Source: Sphingobacterium phlebotomi
GTDB lineage: Bacteria > Bacteroidota > Bacteroidia > Sphingobacteriales > Sphingobacteriaceae
NCBI RefSeq assembly: GCF_008180195.1
Contig: NZ_VTAV01000005.1
Span: 1-64,000, forward strand
DNA: 64,000 nt
Reading direction: 5' to 3'
Position 1 is the stretch's first letter. Each line of letters begins with the position of its first letter. The notes under the pieces were generated by a model, which saw only the letters and a list, made by a program, of their open reading frames with translations, did no database searches and was not told where the DNA came from. The position numbers were made by a program, and so were the translations under genes. Of this stretch, positions 7,377-15,344 are shown in pieces.

Positions 7377-7938
7377 TTCTCTCTTCCGTTAGTTGTATAT
7401 GGTTGCTTTTGATCCTATTATGGGAGTCTATATACCGATCGATATGCGGTAGATAGCGTTCGAAATGCAGAAGCTGATGAACATCATCAACGATCAATCT
7501 GCTGGTCCCGGGCCCATAGGTAATTAACGAATGATCAATGACCACATCGTTGATGCTGGTTATGGACAAGCAATCATCTACCTGCCTTATATTCTGCAAA
7601 CTCTCTAAGAGTCTTTCGGGAAAAGGAAACGTGGCAATTCGCTTATCGATTGATAAAAGCGGATTAAGGAGGACCAACGTTGCTTTAATATTGTTCTGCG
7701 TTAACAAATCTCTCATCTGGCAAGCGTAGTTTCCACCAGTGGAATCCCCAATCAGTATAACTTCCGGTTCACTAAGCAATCGTTTGAAGATGTTGAACAT
7801 CAGGATTCGGAAATCGGTATGTACATTCCATTCCGCGCAGAGCAATTCATAATCGTCGCCCAGATGATCTTTTAGCAAACGAAACTTGCGGGAATTTTTG
7901 CTTGATCCCAATCCGTGAAAATAAATCAGTTTTTTCAT
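7363..7938 (-). CDS. YqiA/UPF0227-like alpha/beta hydrolase
   Basis: A 191-residue protein; I prefer ATG 7936-7938 (MKKLIYFHGLGSSKNSRKF), which places the conserved strand and oxyanion HGLGSS motif at the N-terminus. The nucleophile elbow GDSTGGNYA lies near residue 66. The C-terminal VDDVHQLLHFERYLPHIDRYI supplies a plausible catalytic His, and ITSINDVVIDH a plausible acid. These are features of the small YqiA/YcfP-type esterases. Natural substrate unknown. It precedes the 297-aa gene with a 14-bp overlap. Confidence 0.7.
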   Translation of the reverse strand: MKKLIYFHGLGSSKNSRKFRLLKDHLGDDYELLCAEWNVHTDFRILMFNIFKRLLSEPEVILIGDSTGGNYACQMRDLLTQNNIKATLVLLNPLLSIDKRIATFPFPERLLESLQNIRQVDDCLSITSINDVVIDHSLITYGPGTSRLIVDDVHQLLHFERYLPHIDRYIDSHNRIKSNHIQLTEERNEIQ

Positions 7939-8227
7939 TTTGTGTTTTTTTAGGAGAATGATACTTGCCAGAGGCACAAAATTTCCGTAAGATTAAAAAT
8001 GTATTTTATTCGACTGATTGATAGGTGAATAATTTTACCGCCCCGGGTGGTGGATACTACTATCTGTTAAATCCGTATATTTGTCTTGGTCTTGATTTAT
8101 TTCAAATATTCTAGTTTATGGGAGTTTTTTATAAACCTGTAAGTCAGGGTCTAAAGAATTTTTTTTCGAATTAGTGAAATATCATTGAATATCTGAGTAA
8201 CATTTTTTTGTATTAAAAATAATTACT

Positions 8228-8476
8228 ATGATTATTCAGCTAAACAAGGTGATTTCAGGAGGTCAGACCGGAATTGACCAAATCGCACTGAAACTGGCCA
8301 GGGAATACTGTATCAATCCAAATGACGATGCACTGTTAGCGTTTATTGTAGACAATGGAATCCAGGTACTGAATGTAGCCGGCAATAAACAAAGCATACT
8401 TACGCCAGCCGACGAGCAAATGTCGAGAGAAAGGCTTCGGAAGCTGTTTGGGTCAGTTAACCTAAGCAAATCTTAA
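8228..8476 (+). pseudogene. Internally deleted SLOG-type (putative molybdenum carrier) protein
   Basis: The 82-residue frame begins with the hallmark VISGGQTGIDQIALKLA of the putative molybdenum carrier/SLOG Rossmann family. After YCINPNDD it jumps straight to the family's C-terminal part, ALLAFIVDNGIQVLNVAGNK. The central ~80-100 residues of the usual fold are missing. The frame survived the deletion, so a short protein could still be made, but not a normal domain. The following gene starts 77 bp downstream. Confidence 0.7.
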
Positions 8477-8553
8477 TATTGAAGTATCAAATTTTTAATT
8501 TGAATGCACAAGAGCATTAAAAAAAAGAAAGATATATAATAGCAAGCAACATT

Positions 8554-9435
8554 ATGAAATTATTAGATTATAACCTAAATCAACTCCGTCGTAGTTTTGG
8601 AAAAAAATACGAAAATTATGTCGTCAGTAGAATTTTACATAAAGTCGGCGATGAGGCGGATGATATCCAATTCATCACACAGCAATATGTAAAGAGACCT
8701 ACCGGTAGAGCATTAACGGATCTTTACTTCCCGCAATTCAATTTACACATCGAGATCGACGAGCCAGCACACGGAAAGTTTAAAGACGAGGACTTGGCAC
8801 GTGAGATGGATGTCATAGAGGCAGCGGAAGGACACGAATTTAGAAGAATCAATATCGAAAGTGTAAAAGGAGATATAAAACTGTTCAACAAAAAAATTGA
8901 TGAAATAATTCAAGAAATCCTCAAGTTACGCCAATCCGACGCTTTTGTTCCTTGGCATTCTGAAGATGAGTTTAATGAGAAGATAATTGTTTCATCAGGT
9001 AAGTTAGCTGTCGAGGATAGGCCTAGATTTCGTACAATAGCGGCGGCAGCTAATCTCTTAGGACAAAATGTTAATGGTATGCAGAAATCCTTTTTTCGGA
9101 GTAAAAAATATCCGGGCTATAAACTTTGGTTTCCTAAATTCTATAAAAATAGCCTCTGGGATAACAAATTGTTAGATGAAGTGGAAGTTCTTCAGGAGCA
9201 CGATCTGGAATTTGGTGATCTAATACAAGAGAAACCTCTGAGTCTGGAAAACGCTTCCCGCCATTTTCAAAAACTGATAGACGAAAGAGATCGTCGGATT
9301 GTCTTCCCAAGATTCGTCGACAATCTAGGTGTCGTCGTTTATCGATTTATGGGTGTTTACGAAGTGGATACCGCGCTGTCGTCTGTACATGGTGGGATGA
9401 TTTATAGACGAATATCAAAAGAGTTTAAATTGTGA
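8554..9435 (+). CDS. Stand-alone nuclease-like protein (PD-(D/E)XK superfamily, DUF559/Vsr-like core)
   Basis: A 293-residue protein starting at ATG 8554. Residues ~55-105 (ALTDLYFPQFNLHIEIDEPA, H, then KDEDLAREMDVIEAAEGHEF, RRI) follow the order of DUF559/Vsr-like endonuclease cores: D, then IEID-x2-AH, then D-x3-R and a final RI strand. The C-terminal half is unassigned and has two similar aromatic/basic stretches (SKKYPGYKLWFPKFYKN; DRRIVFPRFVDNLG), possibly DNA-binding. No methyltransferase is adjacent, so this is either a solitary or modification-dependent enzyme or part of a degraded restriction system. Nuclease activity is inferred only from the motif layout. Confidence 0.55.
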   Translation: MKLLDYNLNQLRRSFGKKYENYVVSRILHKVGDEADDIQFITQQYVKRPTGRALTDLYFPQFNLHIEIDEPAHGKFKDEDLAREMDVIEAAEGHEFRRINIESVKGDIKLFNKKIDEIIQEILKLRQSDAFVPWHSEDEFNEKIIVSSGKLAVEDRPRFRTIAAAANLLGQNVNGMQKSFFRSKKYPGYKLWFPKFYKNSLWDNKLLDEVEVLQEHDLEFGDLIQEKPLSLENASRHFQKLIDERDRRIVFPRFVDNLGVVVYRFMGVYEVDTALSSVHGGMIYRRISKEFKL

Positions 9436-9443
9436 AATAGAGC

Positions 9444-9710
9444 TTAATTTAATTTTGCAAGTTCATGGCGGATAAACCCATCAACCGGTGCGTCCGCCTC
9501 CGCCCAGTCGTAGTGCTGTAATTCGTTTTTATCCACCCAGATGGCCTGCGCATGCTCGGCAATAGCCAGCGAACCGCCAGTCCATTTACATAGGAAAGGG
9601 TAGAGGCGGAGCGGAAATTCCCATCTCAGCGGAAGCTTCATGGAAGCAGAGCGTTGACAGATTAAGATTTTATTATCATGTTCTATGATGGCACAGGTTA
9701 CGTGAAGCAT
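9444..9710 (-). pseudogene. NUDIX hydrolase with the Nudix box deleted (copy C)
   Basis: The 88-residue frame begins MLHVTCAIIEHDNKILICQR like the intact copies but passes from KLPLRWEFP directly to LRLYPFLCKW. About 43 residues, including the whole GX5EX7REUXEEXGU catalytic box, are missing. The deletion is in frame and falls between similar sequences (GAAAATTC and GGAAATTCCC in the intact copy), consistent with short-homology recombination. The product cannot be an active NUDIX enzyme. Its ATG overlaps the TAA of the vsr-like gene (TAATG), so it is translationally coupled to it. Confidence 0.88.
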
Positions 9711-10192
9711 TACCTAAACATCCTCCGCGCCTCCAAGAACAGCTCAATCTGGTTGATCACCTTCGGTAGGTTTTTCAGGATATCTTGCGACCAAAAGCGG
9801 AAAACCGTGTATCCCATATTCCGTAGGGCGCGGTTCGCCAGTTCGTCCTTCTGCATGTTGCGTTCTATCTTCGGTATCCAGAACTGGCGGTTGGATTTAA
9901 TCTGGGCCTGCCTTTTCTTCCATTCGAAACCATGCCAGAATTCGCCATCTACAAAGATGGCAAGCTTATATTTCTTGATGACGATATCGGGAGACCCCGG
10001 TAGGCTCTTGTCGTGCAGGCGGAAGTGGATATTCTTTGCCCACAGTGTGCGCCGTAGGATCATTTCGGGCTTCGAGTTTTTACCCTTGATGCGGGACATG
10101 ATATGGCTACGCTGCTTACTGGTATAGAAGCCTGCCGATTCCTCAAAACGCGGAACCTTAATCCTATGTTCCTCCTCATCGTAGCTTTGCAT
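9710..10192 (-). CDS. vsr: Very-short-patch-repair-type endonuclease
   Basis: A 160-residue protein starting at ATG 10190-10192. It contains the Vsr signature in order: SKQRSHIMSRIKGKNSKPE (about residues 25-43), LPGSPDIVI with catalytic Asp, FVDGEFWHG, RFWSQDIL. The family nicks T:G mismatches left by deamination at C5-methylcytosine sites, next to a cytosine methyltransferase. No such methyltransferase is in the window, so its partner is lost or elsewhere. A 24-residue N-terminal extension (MQSYDEEEHRIKVPRFEES) precedes the usual start. A 14-bp palindrome lies directly upstream, and a degraded copy of the gene lies at 4182-4255. Confidence 0.85.
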   Translation of the reverse strand: MQSYDEEEHRIKVPRFEESAGFYTSKQRSHIMSRIKGKNSKPEMILRRTLWAKNIHFRLHDKSLPGSPDIVIKKYKLAIFVDGEFWHGFEWKKRQAQIKSNRQFWIPKIERNMQKDELANRALRNMGYTVFRFWSQDILKNLPKVINQIELFLEARRMFR

Positions 10193-10193
10193 G

Positions 10194-10207
10194 ACGTAAA
10201 TTTACGT
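10194..10207. promoter_or_regulatory. Palindrome ACGTAAATTTACGT upstream of the vsr-like gene
   Basis: A perfect 14-bp palindrome directly upstream of the vsr-like start codon. A related TTTTACGTAAAT occurs about 110 bp further upstream (10307-10318). Two related sites in an otherwise empty 280-bp gap suggest a dimeric regulator site. Confidence 0.35.
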
Positions 10208-10472
10208 AAAAACTAGCATGTAATGGAAGAACGGACCTAACGCTTATTTTGTTTTTCGCTAAAATCTGTTGCCGTTAAACCTCCGTACTAACCGCTAACG
10301 ACAAATCTTTTACGTAAATCTCGCCTATATTGCCGGCCCCACCGTGACGATTGCGAACCAATACGACAAAAACGCAGATGGCTGTATGCTCTTTTGACAC
10401 CCCTATGGCCCCATTGCTCACGCTTAAAAGTACTTTTGATTATAACAATCATAAATCGAAAACACTAACATT

Positions 10473-10715
10473 ATGCGGACATTAAAATTTGATCAGACCT
10501 CTTATTTAATAAGAACCATAAGCAGTCCAGCGTTTGGAGAGGTAGATGTCGCTCCAGCTTCATTGAACGACAAACTAATGGATGAAACAGGCGGTTATAC
10601 TTCAGAAGAAGCCCGCCTAATAGATGAGCAGATCTTTTTCTATGTTGATGATGCTGTGATGCATTATGATGATGACGATTTGATCAAGTATCTCGAGGAA
10701 GAGGTTTTGTTATAA
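10473..10715 (+). CDS. Small acidic hypothetical protein (80 aa)
   Basis: An 80-residue ORF starting at ATG 10473, very acidic at the C-terminus (YVDDAVMHYDDDDLIKYLEE). It ends one base before the stop codon of the convergent helicase gene. No family recognised. The strong acidity could reflect a DNA-mimic or a small regulator, but this is only a guess from composition. Confidence 0.5.
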   Translation: MRTLKFDQTSYLIRTISSPAFGEVDVAPASLNDKLMDETGGYTSEEARLIDEQIFFYVDDAVMHYDDDDLIKYLEEEVLL

Positions 10716-13700
10716 CTACCCAACCACCATCTTCGCCGACGCGGTCCAAAGATACTCAGGGATAGGTTCTTCTAGCTTCCACTGAATAGACATCGGTTTC
10801 GATCCCGTATGGCTGACGTAGTGGGCAGGGCCTATAAACACATAACCTTGCGTAAAACCGTCCGCATCGTGGATAGCTTCCCTCACAAAAAGGAGGATCT
10901 TCTTTCCGGTTTCATTTTGGGTGATATAGGACAGACCTTTATCCGAATAATCAGCCGTTTGGTTTTGCGACTGCCAGTGGAACAACAGCTCATTGATGGC
11001 GTAGTCATCATATAAAGTGGTAGGAGAGAAGTCCTCCTCACTTTTCTTCAGATTGATAAATAACGCTTCTGTGTTTAGCGCTTTATTCAACGCTACCCCT
11101 TCCCGGTTTGAACTTTTCTTTCCCAGTGTACTTAAGCGCATGGCAACCAATATTTGTTCCCTAGTATAACATGCGTGGATCTGTAAAGGAAAAGAATAGC
11201 CCAAATCCACACAAGGAATCTCTTCAAATCCAATCTTATCGATTTTCACTTCTAGAAATTCCTTCATCTCCGCCACCAAATCCTTATTCAAGCCGATGAT
11301 TTTTATCGATTCTTCCAAAGTCATTTCATCAGAAGCCGTCTGATAAAAATCATAGTGTAGCATAAGCGCCATCAAGCGGTTTTCCTCGGTCGGTGCAAGT
11401 TGGGTCAAATCAAAATCAACGTCAATCAAAGCGATTAGAAACCGGAAGTAACTAAGCGATTCCGTCACAATCCATTTTTTCGTTAACATCGCCTTATAAC
11501 GATCCAGATTTGCACTATCCAAGCCCGTGCCGAAAGCCTCCGCACAAAGTGTAGAGAATAGGTGATGTTTATAAATGTGCTTGAGCTCCAGATTATAAAA
11601 CTTTAAGAAGTTTGCCAATGTAAATGGCTTGTCCGTATGATTACGAAATCCCTGGATTCGCGCTACCAATTGGCGCTTACCTAGCTGTGTAGCTTTCCTG
11701 ATATTATCGAGGATATATTCTTTTGCCTTTTTCTCCAACACAATCGAACAACCTAGCGGTAGATGCGGAAAATCCCGCTCAATTTCCGATAATACCGTTG
11801 TATTTGTTTTGCCTATTAGCGCCCTAAACTTGTTCTCGAAATCATACTCATCCCGCGCATTCCCTACGAAATCCAATACGGTCAATATATCTTTGTTATC
11901 ATGGAGACGAAGACCGCGACCGAGCTGTTGTAGAAAAATGGTCAAGCTCTCGGTTGGCCTTAGAAATAATACGGTATCAATTTCTGGAATATCTACACCT
12001 TCGTTTACGATATCTACTACGAACAAATAATGAATATCTTTTCGTCGGAGTGCATTTAATACATCCGCTCGTCTACTTGCATTCTCAGCAATTAGATAGT
12101 CCGCTTGCAACCCGGCGTCGTTAAACTTACGCGCCATAAACTTTGCATGATCCTGGCTCACGCAGAATCCAACAGCACAAACGTCGCGGTAATCTTTCGA
12201 GTAGGTTACGAGATTTTCGATAATATTAGCCACACGCGTATCGTTTGACGTATAGATATTACTCAGCTGTTCCGTATCATACCGACCATTTCTCCAGGCC
12301 ACACTGCTGTAATCGACATTATCCGAGATACCAAAATATTGAAACGGGCACAGTAATTTATTGTTCAGCGCATCCGGCAACCGAATCTCCGCTGCGATGC
12401 GGTGGTTGAAGTCTGGCAAAATACTCTTGCCGTCCATACGTTCAGGCGTAGCGGTCAAACCTAAAAGCACTTTAGGCTTAAAATATTCCGTGACCTTTTT
12501 ATATGTACTAGCTTCGGCGTGATGTACTTCATCGATAACGATATAATCATAATAGTGAGCAGTGCAGAAGGTAGCAAAATCCAATCTGCTCAACGTCTGA
12601 ATGGTGGCGAATACATTGGTTTTGTTTCGAGGTTCATAACCATCTCCGTAAAGCTCGCCAAAGTTAAATTCCTTCAATACATTTCGAAACGTGTGCAAAG
12701 ACTGTTTTAAAATCTCAATACGGTGCGCTACAAACAGCAGTTTGGCGTTCGGATTCTTTCTAAGAAAATTCTTAAAATCGAATGCGGAGATCATCGTCTT
12801 TCCCGTGCCTGTCGCAGCTACTACGAGGTTACGGCAGGAGCCATGCACATCCCTTTCCACCTTTAGCTTTTCTAGAATTTCCGCTTGGTAATGATATGGC
12901 TTTATATCAAAAAACTGAACGATTTCGTCTGTACTTTTTCCTAGTTTATTTTGTTTCAATGCTTCGTCCAGACGGACCAGTTTCTCCGGTGTATACAGCT
13001 CAAACTCCGCATTGTTCCAGTATGACTCAAACGTCTTCTGAAACTTATCAATGATATGCGGTATCTCTGCCGTTGTTACCTTCACGTTCCATTCCAGCCC
13101 ATCTGTCAATGCCGAGCGCGAAAAGTTGGAAGAACCGATATATCCCGTATGGAATCCCGTGTTGCGGTAAAAAAGGTAGGCTTTCGCGTGTAGCCGCTCA
13201 TTTGCTGTGTTGTACGATACCTTTATCGTTGTGTTTTTAAGCTTGGAAAGCTCTTCAATCGCTTTTGCATCCGTGGCACCCATGTAGGTTGTGGTAATTA
13301 CCCGGAGTATACCACCCCGATTGGTAAACTCTTCCAATGCATCTTTTAGGATCACAATCGCTTTCCACTTGATAAAGGAAACCAATAGGTCTACGCGATC
13401 GGCAGATCGGATTTCCTTTTTAAGTTCACCATCCAGAGAAAGACCGACATTCCCGCCCGTGAACAATTCGCTTTGTGTCAGTCGTGATAATGGTGTAATT
13501 TCTTTTAGTTGTAAACGGATGTCGGTATAATCAGAATGCAATTGATCTAATACACCCTGTAAAATACGCCCTTCTGCATCAAGCAAATCCTCTTCAAAGT
13601 TATATTGGCTAATCTGCTGTGTAAGGTACCTCAGTAGATTATTCGATATCTCTATTTGTTTAGCAACTAGGAGATCCTTTTTCTCTACTTTTATAGCCTT

Positions 13701-13865
13701 CAACGCATTCGCAATGGCTTTATTCAGATGTGCACTCAAATAAAAGACTGCTTCTTCGCTGTCCAACTTTTTGTCGTCCGCAATAAAATAATGATTACGA
13801 TCCAGCTGGGAAAGACGCTGTTCGAGTTGTTCGGTGATTAAGCTCTCGTATATCCCTAACTCCAT
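10716..13865 (-). CDS. PLD nuclease / DEAD-box (SF2) helicase, DUF3427 type
   Basis: A 1,049-residue defence-type helicase. After a helical N-terminus, residues ~150-290 form a phospholipase-D nuclease domain with RLHAKAYLFYR (HxK) near 225 and GYIGSSNFSR. The SF2 helicase core follows: AATGTGKT near 353, VIDEVHH near 442, GLTATPERMDG near 475, then QQLGRGLRL. The rest is a long C-terminal region of the DUF3427 kind. Such proteins are recurrent in bacterial defence islands and often sit beside a NUDIX hydrolase. Here the start codon overlaps the end of NUDIX copy B by 10 bp, so the two are translationally coupled behind the Api92-like gene. Scraps of a second copy lie at 2374-2525. Confidence 0.88.
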   Translation of the reverse strand: MELGIYESLITEQLEQRLSQLDRNHYFIADDKKLDSEEAVFYLSAHLNKAIANALKAIKVEKKDLLVAKQIEISNNLLRYLTQQISQYNFEEDLLDAEGRILQGVLDQLHSDYTDIRLQLKEITPLSRLTQSELFTGGNVGLSLDGELKKEIRSADRVDLLVSFIKWKAIVILKDALEEFTNRGGILRVITTTYMGATDAKAIEELSKLKNTTIKVSYNTANERLHAKAYLFYRNTGFHTGYIGSSNFSRSALTDGLEWNVKVTTAEIPHIIDKFQKTFESYWNNAEFELYTPEKLVRLDEALKQNKLGKSTDEIVQFFDIKPYHYQAEILEKLKVERDVHGSCRNLVVAATGTGKTMISAFDFKNFLRKNPNAKLLFVAHRIEILKQSLHTFRNVLKEFNFGELYGDGYEPRNKTNVFATIQTLSRLDFATFCTAHYYDYIVIDEVHHAEASTYKKVTEYFKPKVLLGLTATPERMDGKSILPDFNHRIAAEIRLPDALNNKLLCPFQYFGISDNVDYSSVAWRNGRYDTEQLSNIYTSNDTRVANIIENLVTYSKDYRDVCAVGFCVSQDHAKFMARKFNDAGLQADYLIAENASRRADVLNALRRKDIHYLFVVDIVNEGVDIPEIDTVLFLRPTESLTIFLQQLGRGLRLHDNKDILTVLDFVGNARDEYDFENKFRALIGKTNTTVLSEIERDFPHLPLGCSIVLEKKAKEYILDNIRKATQLGKRQLVARIQGFRNHTDKPFTLANFLKFYNLELKHIYKHHLFSTLCAEAFGTGLDSANLDRYKAMLTKKWIVTESLSYFRFLIALIDVDFDLTQLAPTEENRLMALMLHYDFYQTASDEMTLEESIKIIGLNKDLVAEMKEFLEVKIDKIGFEEIPCVDLGYSFPLQIHACYTREQILVAMRLSTLGKKSSNREGVALNKALNTEALFINLKKSEEDFSPTTLYDDYAINELLFHWQSQNQTADYSDKGLSYITQNETGKKILLFVREAIHDADGFTQGYVFIGPAHYVSHTGSKPMSIQWKLEEPIPEYLWTASAKMVVG

Positions 13866-14242
13866 AATTGCATGATTTCATTCACAATAGGCACATCTGC
13901 TTCTGCCCAATCGTAATTTTGTAATTCACTTTTATCAACCCAGATAGCTTGCGCGTGTTCGGCAATAGCTAAAGAACCGCCAGTCGGTTTACATAGAAAA
14001 GGGTAGAGGCAGAGTGAAAGTTCAGAATAGCGGTGCTCCACTGCCGTGAGCGCGACTCCGACTTCAATTTCCAATCCGAGCTCTTCCCAGATTTCTCTTT
14101 TCAGGCAATCTTCTTTGCTTTCGCCAGATTCAACTTTGCCGCCGGGAAATTCCCATTTCAGCGGAAGTTTCATCCGTTCGGATCGTTGGCAGATTAAAAT
14201 TTTATTTTCGTGTTCTATGATGGCACAGGTTACGTAAAGCAT
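13856..14242 (-). CDS. NUDIX hydrolase (MutT-like), intact copy B
   Basis: A 128-residue protein from ATG 14240-14242. The Nudix box is complete: GGKVESGESKEDCLKREIWE followed by ELG at about residues 36-58. It lies 30 bp after the Api92-like gene, and its 3' end overlaps the helicase start by 10 bp, so the enzyme is probably a functional partner of the PLD-helicase. A cleaning or signalling role on a modified nucleotide is possible; substrate unknown. It is similar to copy A at 5973-6350 and to the fossils at 261, 5238 and 9444. Confidence 0.88.
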   Translation of the reverse strand: MLYVTCAIIEHENKILICQRSERMKLPLKWEFPGGKVESGESKEDCLKREIWEELGLEIEVGVALTAVEHRYSELSLCLYPFLCKPTGGSLAIAEHAQAIWVDKSELQNYDWAEADVPIVNEIMQLWS

Positions 14243-14272
14243 AATGCGTTAAATATAGCAAAATTCGTCGTC

Positions 14273-14911
14273 CTACCTATCAACAAAGCTATAGTACTGC
14301 TCATAATCGTGTAGCAATTTGTCTTTTATCGCAATCGGAGCATAAAGAAGTAACTCTGAATCCGAAAACTCCGCAACGTCTTCGAATTGTTCAAAATCCT
14401 CCATTGCGGTATTTTGATAACGGTCTGGTTCAAGTGCCGCCAAGGCTTCCCAATAGTTATCATATTCACGTTCGCGTAGCGAGCCATCTGTATTGAAGAA
14501 AGCGCGCCCCAGGTAGTTGCACCCTTCTTCATAATCATATTCGGCTCGTAGGCTGAATTTTTTACATAAGATGCTTATCAGGCCATGAATCGGTAACCAC
14601 GGCGATTCTCCCGTGAGGATTAGCTGGCCGCAAGTCGCTAGACTATCTGTGTCGGTAGGAATGCTGTGCAAGACGTTGACTCGGTTTCCTTCGCCACTAT
14701 TGTATTCTAGGATACAGACCTCAAAATTTCGCGCGCCAAATACAGCTATCAGGTCATCGTTCACCTGTGATAGGCTTAGGCGTTTTAAGTCAAGGCGACT
14801 TGTATCGTCATGTGCGTGTTGCTTAATGGATTCGTTGATAAACTTTATTAGTCCATAAAGGCTCTCGGCAGTCCCGTCAAAAATAATGTGATTATAACAG
14901 TAGTTAGCCAT
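14273..14911 (-). CDS. Api92/DUF1281-like ferredoxin-fold protein
   Basis: A 212-residue protein. I use ATG 14909-14911 (MANYCYNHIIFDG), which matches the family's usual N-terminus MxNxCxN. Later motifs fit too: SPWLPIHGLISILCKKF, LRAEYDYEEGCNYLGRAFF. Api92-like proteins occur on phages, plasmids and integrative elements and have no established biochemical activity. An alternative start lies four codons upstream at 14923. The gene follows the promoter-hairpin module at 14937-15005 and heads the operon with NUDIX copy B and the PLD-helicase. Confidence 0.7.
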   Translation of the reverse strand: MANYCYNHIIFDGTAESLYGLIKFINESIKQHAHDDTSRLDLKRLSLSQVNDDLIAVFGARNFEVCILEYNSGEGNRVNVLHSIPTDTDSLATCGQLILTGESPWLPIHGLISILCKKFSLRAEYDYEEGCNYLGRAFFNTDGSLREREYDNYWEALAALEPDRYQNTAMEDFEQFEDVAEFSDSELLLYAPIAIKDKLLHDYEQYYSFVDR

Positions 14912-14936
14912 GTCAATTCTCATATTGGTTTGGTTA

Positions 14937-15005
14937 AAAGCAAAAGACACGCCCTGGGACGCTGTTCTGATGGGTAGCGTGGCGTGTACTGTTCTTGCAA
15001 AGTTA
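14937..15005 (-). promoter_or_regulatory. Promoter and leader-hairpin module, copy B
   Basis: TAACTTTG on the - strand (plus 14998-15005) is an exact -7 box. Downstream is the same stem as at 6383-6451 (ACACGCC/ACGCT with AGCGT/GGCGTGT) and a CTTTTGC tail. It ends about 25 bp before the Api92-like start and should drive the Api92-NUDIX-helicase operon. Confidence 0.55.
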
Positions 15006-15281
15006 AATGAAATATTATAGAATGCAAATAGTGGCGCAATGATAGTTTGTGTGCTAATTGTTTGATTTTTAATCTATAGTCTTATTTCTTGTTTCATAAT
15101 AAGAGAATACAAAAAACCAAACTATTTTTGTGCAGGACCATGCTTTCCAACGTCCGAAAATGTACAAGATCGCTGTAAGCTAATCGGCTAAGATCAAATT
15201 CAGAGAGATATTTGTTGAAAAAAGCTGTCAGTGTCTATAACTTTTTAATTGATCATGTTAAGGTAATAGTCGTATTTTTCC
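15006..15281. other. AT-rich gap between the helicase operon and dndC
   Basis: About 275 bp with no ORF of note and no recognisable RNA. It separates the divergent Api92 and dnd operons and must hold the upstream elements of both promoters. Confidence 0.6.
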
Positions 15282-15312
15282 TATTTTTAACGATAATAAA
15301 TAGCTAATTTTG
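15282..15312 (+). promoter_or_regulatory. Likely promoter of the dndCDE operon
   Basis: TAATTTTG at 15305-15312 matches the TAnnTTTG -7 box, and a T-rich -33 region (CTATTTTT) lies about 20 bp upstream. Transcription would start near 15319, giving a leader of about 25 nt before the dndC ATG at 15345. Confidence 0.5.
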
Positions 15313-15344
15313 AATAAAAATTATTTTCATCTCTATAGGGTAGT

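Noticed and set aside
15006..15344. CRISPR array or tRNA genes in gene-poor stretches
   Set aside because: I looked through the gaps and found no regularly spaced identical repeats with unique spacers, and no cloverleaf with a T-loop GTTCRANNC box.
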